The notes under the pieces are model-generated. The model did no database searches. It was not told where the DNA came from and saw only the letters and a program-made list of their open reading frames with translations. Source: Saccharopolyspora elongata (GTDB lineage Bacteria > Actinomycetota > Actinomycetes > Mycobacteriales > Pseudonocardiaceae). From it: 64,000 bases of DNA. The position numbers and the translations under genes were made by a program. Below are positions 61,577 through 64,000 of the stretch, in pieces. The stretch's first letter is position 1; each line of letters starts with the position of its first letter. The DNA is taken from assembly GCF_004348985.1 (NCBI RefSeq), contig NZ_SMKW01000001.1, positions 1 to 64,000 of the forward strand, read 5' to 3'.

Positions 61577-62563
61577 TCAACCAGGCGGGAGGACGGCGGC
61601 AAGGGTTCCCCGGAAGGTGCCGCGGTAGGCGCTGGGTGACACGCCGAGCGTCGCCTGCAGGTGCTGCCGGAGCGAGGCCGCGGTGCCGAAGCCCGCGTCC
61701 GCCGCGATCCGGTCGACGGACAGATCGGTCTCCTCCAGCAGCTGCCGGGCGCGCTCGATGCGCTGCTGGGTGAGCCACTGCAGCGGCGAGACCCCGACCT
61801 CGTCGCGGAAGCGGCGGGTGAACGTCCGCACGCTCATCGACTCCCGCGCGGCCAGCTCGCGCAACGTCAGCGGAAGGTCCAGGTGTTCCAGCGCCCACGC
61901 CCGGGCCTGCGCGGTCGAGGCGGACTGCGGTTCGGGCATCGGCCGCCGGATGTACTGGGCCTGGCCGCCGTCGCGGTGCGGCGGCACCACGGTCGTCCGC
62001 GCCACCTCATTGGCGACCGCCGCGCCGTGGTCGCACCGGATCATGTGCAGGCACAGGTCGATCCCGGACGCCTCGCCCGCCGAGGTCAGCACGTCGCCGT
62101 CGTCGGTGTAGAGGACGTCGGGATCCAGCCGGACCGCCGGGTAGAGCCGCCGGAACTGGTCGCAGGACCGCCAGTGCGTCGTCGCCCGGCGACCGTCGAG
62201 CAGCCCGGCCGCGGCCAGCACGAACACCCCGGTGCAGATCGATGCGATGCGGGTACCCGGCCGGATCAGCGCGAACGCCGCGGCGAGCTCCGCGCCGAGC
62301 CGGCCTTCGGTCTCGGTCTCGTCGAGCTCGTGCGTCGCCGGGACGATCACGGTGTCCGCCTCGGCCAGCGCTTCGGGGCCGTGCGCGACGTGGATCGGGA
62401 AGTCCGCGTCGGTGCGCACCATCCCGGGGACGAGTGCGCAGGTCACGACCTCGTACAGGGGTTCTCCGGCGGGCGAGAGGGCCCGCCCGAACAGTTGGTG
62501 CACCAGGCCCAGCTCCATCGGCATCACGCCGTGGCGGACCAGCACCGCTACGCGACCGGTCAT
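61577..62563 (-). CDS. GlxA/FtrA-type transcriptional regulator (DJ-1 plus AraC)
   Basis: The 328-residue protein combines an N-terminal DJ-1/PfpI-type domain (LVRHGVMPMELGLVHQLFGR at the start, IASICTGVFVLAAAGLLDGR with the nucleophile-elbow Cys) and a C-terminal AraC helix-turn-helix (LTLRELAARESMSVRTFTRR, then QLLEETDLSVDRIAADAGFG). Members sense small molecules with the DJ-1 domain. Its divergent neighbour is an MFS transporter, a likely target. The ATG at 62563 has only weak ribosome binding. Confidence 0.92.
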   Translation of the reverse strand: MTGRVAVLVRHGVMPMELGLVHQLFGRALSPAGEPLYEVVTCALVPGMVRTDADFPIHVAHGPEALAEADTVIVPATHELDETETEGRLGAELAAAFALIRPGTRIASICTGVFVLAAAGLLDGRRATTHWRSCDQFRRLYPAVRLDPDVLYTDDGDVLTSAGEASGIDLCLHMIRCDHGAAVANEVARTTVVPPHRDGGQAQYIRRPMPEPQSASTAQARAWALEHLDLPLTLRELAARESMSVRTFTRRFRDEVGVSPLQWLTQQRIERARQLLEETDLSVDRIAADAGFGTAASLRQHLQATLGVSPSAYRGTFRGTLAAVLPPG

Positions 62564-62633
62564 GGCCCGATTCTTGCACATGTTGGCCATCAGGCCACTC
62601 GTTTCGCGGCGGGCGGCGGCGCAGGGTCGGGGC

Positions 62634-63899
62634 ATGACGATCGAAACAGCCACCCGGACGGGCATCCACCGCGCGTGGTGGGTCGCCGCGGTGACCGCGC
62701 TGGTGGTCATCGGCGCGGGCGCCTGCGCCACCACCGCCGGTCTGCTCATCACCCCGCTGCACCACGAATTCGGCTGGTCGCGCGCCGCCATCGGCGTCGC
62801 GGTCTCGGTGAACATGGCGCTCTACGGGCTGACCGCGCCGTTCTCCGCGGCGTTGATGGACCGCTTCGGCATCCGCCGGGTGGCCGTCGCCGCGCTGCTG
62901 CTGATCGCCGCCGGCGCCGGGCTGACCACGGTCGTTTCCGATTCCTGGCAGCTGGTCGTGGGATGGGGGCTGCTCGTCGGCGTCGGGTGCGGTGCGCTGG
63001 CGATGGCGTTCGCCGCGACCGTGACGCACCGCTGGTTCGTGGCCCGGCGCGGCCTGGTGACCGGCCTGCTGACCGCGGCCAGCGTCTTCGGTCAGTTCGC
63101 GTTCCTGCCGGTGATGTCCTGGGTCATCGACCACTTCGCGTGGCGCTCGGCGACCGTGGGCCTCGCGCTGATCGCGCTGGCCACGGCACCGCTGGCGTGG
63201 TCGGTGCTGCGCGACCACCCCGCCGATCTCGGCCTGCGCCCCTACGGCGCAACGGTTTTCGAGGCGCAGCCGGAGCCGGAGCCGGGCGCGGCCCGGCGCG
63301 CGGTGCGACTGCTGTTCGACGCGGCGCGGACCGGCCCGTTCTGGTTGCTGGCTGGCACTTTCGCGATCTGCGGGGCGTCCACCAACGGGATCATGTGGAC
63401 CCACTTCGCCCCTGCCGCGCACGACCACGGCATGCCGTCCACGATGGCGGCCTCGCTGCTCGCGGTCATCGGCGTGGTGAACGTGGCCGGCACGATCGGT
63501 TCCGGCTGGCTCACCGACCGGTTCAGCCCGCAACTGCTCCTGGCCGCCTACTACGTGCTGCGCGGCCTCTCCCTGCTGGCGCTGCCCGCGCTGTTCGGGC
63601 CGACCGTGCAGCCGGCCATGATCGGCTTCGCCGTTCTGTTCGGGCTGCTCGACGTCGCCACCGTTCCGCCGACGATCGCCCTGTGCCGCCAGGTCTTCGG
63701 GGCGGGCGGAGCGATCGTCTTCGGCTGGGTGAGCGCTGCGCACCAGGTGGGCGCCGGGCTGATCGCCTACTTCGGCGCCGTGGCGCGGGACCTGCTCGGT
63801 TCCTACGACGCGGTCTGGATCGGGGCCGCCGCGCTGTGCGCCGCGGCCGCGCTGATGGCGGTCGCGATCAGGCGGTCGTCTGGTCCAGATCGGGCGTGA
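62634..63899 (+). CDS. MFS transporter (monocarboxylate/OFA-like)
   Basis: The 421-residue protein has twelve hydrophobic segments with an MFS loop 2-3 motif (SAALMDRFGIRRVAVAALLL) and a central hydrophilic loop near 205-225. It resembles OFA/monocarboxylate-type MFS members (RWFVARRGLVTGLLTAASVF). The substrate cannot be inferred. It is divergent from the GlxA-type regulator, which probably controls it. Confidence 0.92.
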   Translation: MTIETATRTGIHRAWWVAAVTALVVIGAGACATTAGLLITPLHHEFGWSRAAIGVAVSVNMALYGLTAPFSAALMDRFGIRRVAVAALLLIAAGAGLTTVVSDSWQLVVGWGLLVGVGCGALAMAFAATVTHRWFVARRGLVTGLLTAASVFGQFAFLPVMSWVIDHFAWRSATVGLALIALATAPLAWSVLRDHPADLGLRPYGATVFEAQPEPEPGAARRAVRLLFDAARTGPFWLLAGTFAICGASTNGIMWTHFAPAAHDHGMPSTMAASLLAVIGVVNVAGTIGSGWLTDRFSPQLLLAAYYVLRGLSLLALPALFGPTVQPAMIGFAVLFGLLDVATVPPTIALCRQVFGAGGAIVFGWVSAAHQVGAGLIAYFGAVARDLLGSYDAVWIGAAALCAAAALMAVAIRRSSGPDRA

Positions 63900-64000
63900 A
63901 CCGGGCGCTCGCCGCGGCCACTCCGTCGGCGATCTGGTCGCCGTCGGCCGTGCCGGAATCCGCGGTCGCGGCGGCCCACGCCTTGATGACCTGCCGGGAG
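63868..64000 (-). CDS. C-terminal end of a gene cut by the window edge
   Basis: An open minus-strand frame runs from the window edge to a stop at 63868-63870 and shows SRQVIKAWAAATADSGTADG, then DQIADGVAAASARFTP at its end. It is typical coding sequence but too short to classify. Its last 32 bases overlap the end of the MFS gene. Confidence 0.55.
   Translation of the reverse strand, partial: SRQVIKAWAAATADSGTADGDQIADGVAAASARFTPDLDQTTA

Overview
The window is high-GC actinomycete chromosome, most likely a Pseudonocardiaceae member such as Saccharopolyspora (an inference, not proven). The evidence is the GC-rich third codon positions, frequent GTG starts, a mycothiol-type MDMPI fold protein, an MT0933-type antitoxin, and a gene order that follows the conserved actinobacterial backbone leuA ... 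recR-ybaB ... dnaX-SRP RNA-tRNA-Ser ... tadA-partner-tyrA (the same order as in Mycobacterium tuberculosis). Accessory genes are interleaved with this backbone.

Layout. 0-8.4 kb: the 3' end of an IS30-type transposase, a frameshifted alpha/beta hydrolase with a divergent LysR regulator, small membrane proteins with a divergent PadR pair, a decayed XRE/DUF5753 regulator, an ECF sigma factor with its YCII partner, and a hydrolase/HxlR pair. 8.5-12.9 kb: an adenine salvage block made of adenine deaminase, an NCS2 purine permease and a LacI regulator with two tandem operators. 12.9-20.9 kb: a kynureninase-like protein lacking the PLP lysine, a methyltransferase, an MDMPI protein, an ATC hydrolase-like protein, a FUSC membrane protein, a DUF4157 protein with a possible toxin domain, and two paralogous small membrane proteins. 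21-25 kb: leuA behind a leader peptide with three Leu codons, DedA, and an enolase-superfamily enzyme. 25.7-34.3 kb: a coupled pair (84-aa protein plus TIM-barrel protein), then a cluster of small WXG100-like/type VII secretion-like genes, a YbaB-like protein, two divergent regulators sharing one N-terminal domain (one membrane-bound, one a STAND ATPase), and a lipoprotein. 34.4-43 kb: LysR/EamA divergent pair, a 59-aa Cys-rich protein, and a five-gene dpp/opp peptide ABC operon. 43-51.4 kb: recR, ybaB, S9 peptidase, dnaX, SRP RNA, DUF2716, tRNA-Ser(GGA), FAD oxidase. 51.5-64 kb: secreted nuclease, SGNH hydrolase, tRNA-Ser(CGA), ECF sigma, tadA and partner, tyrA, antitoxin, TetR-P450, YbaK, SDR, GlxA-type regulator, MFS transporter and a cut gene.

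The most unusual signal is not a gene. At least 34 intergenic palindromes fall into four families (A-D), nearly all at gene 3' ends and mostly between convergent genes. Family A (core TTTCGCGCGAAA, 13 copies) occurs in tandem with a fixed centre-to-centre spacing of 41-42 bp, about four helical turns. Family B (TTTC-N4-GAAA with CATT, AATG or AATT in the middle, 11 copies) is paired at 24 bp in four cases. Families A and B share the TTTC-N4-GAAA frame seen in ParB (parS) and Noc sites. Family D comprises 40-42-nt hairpins with covarying stems. These could be terminators without U tracts, sites for a dimeric DNA-binding protein, or both.
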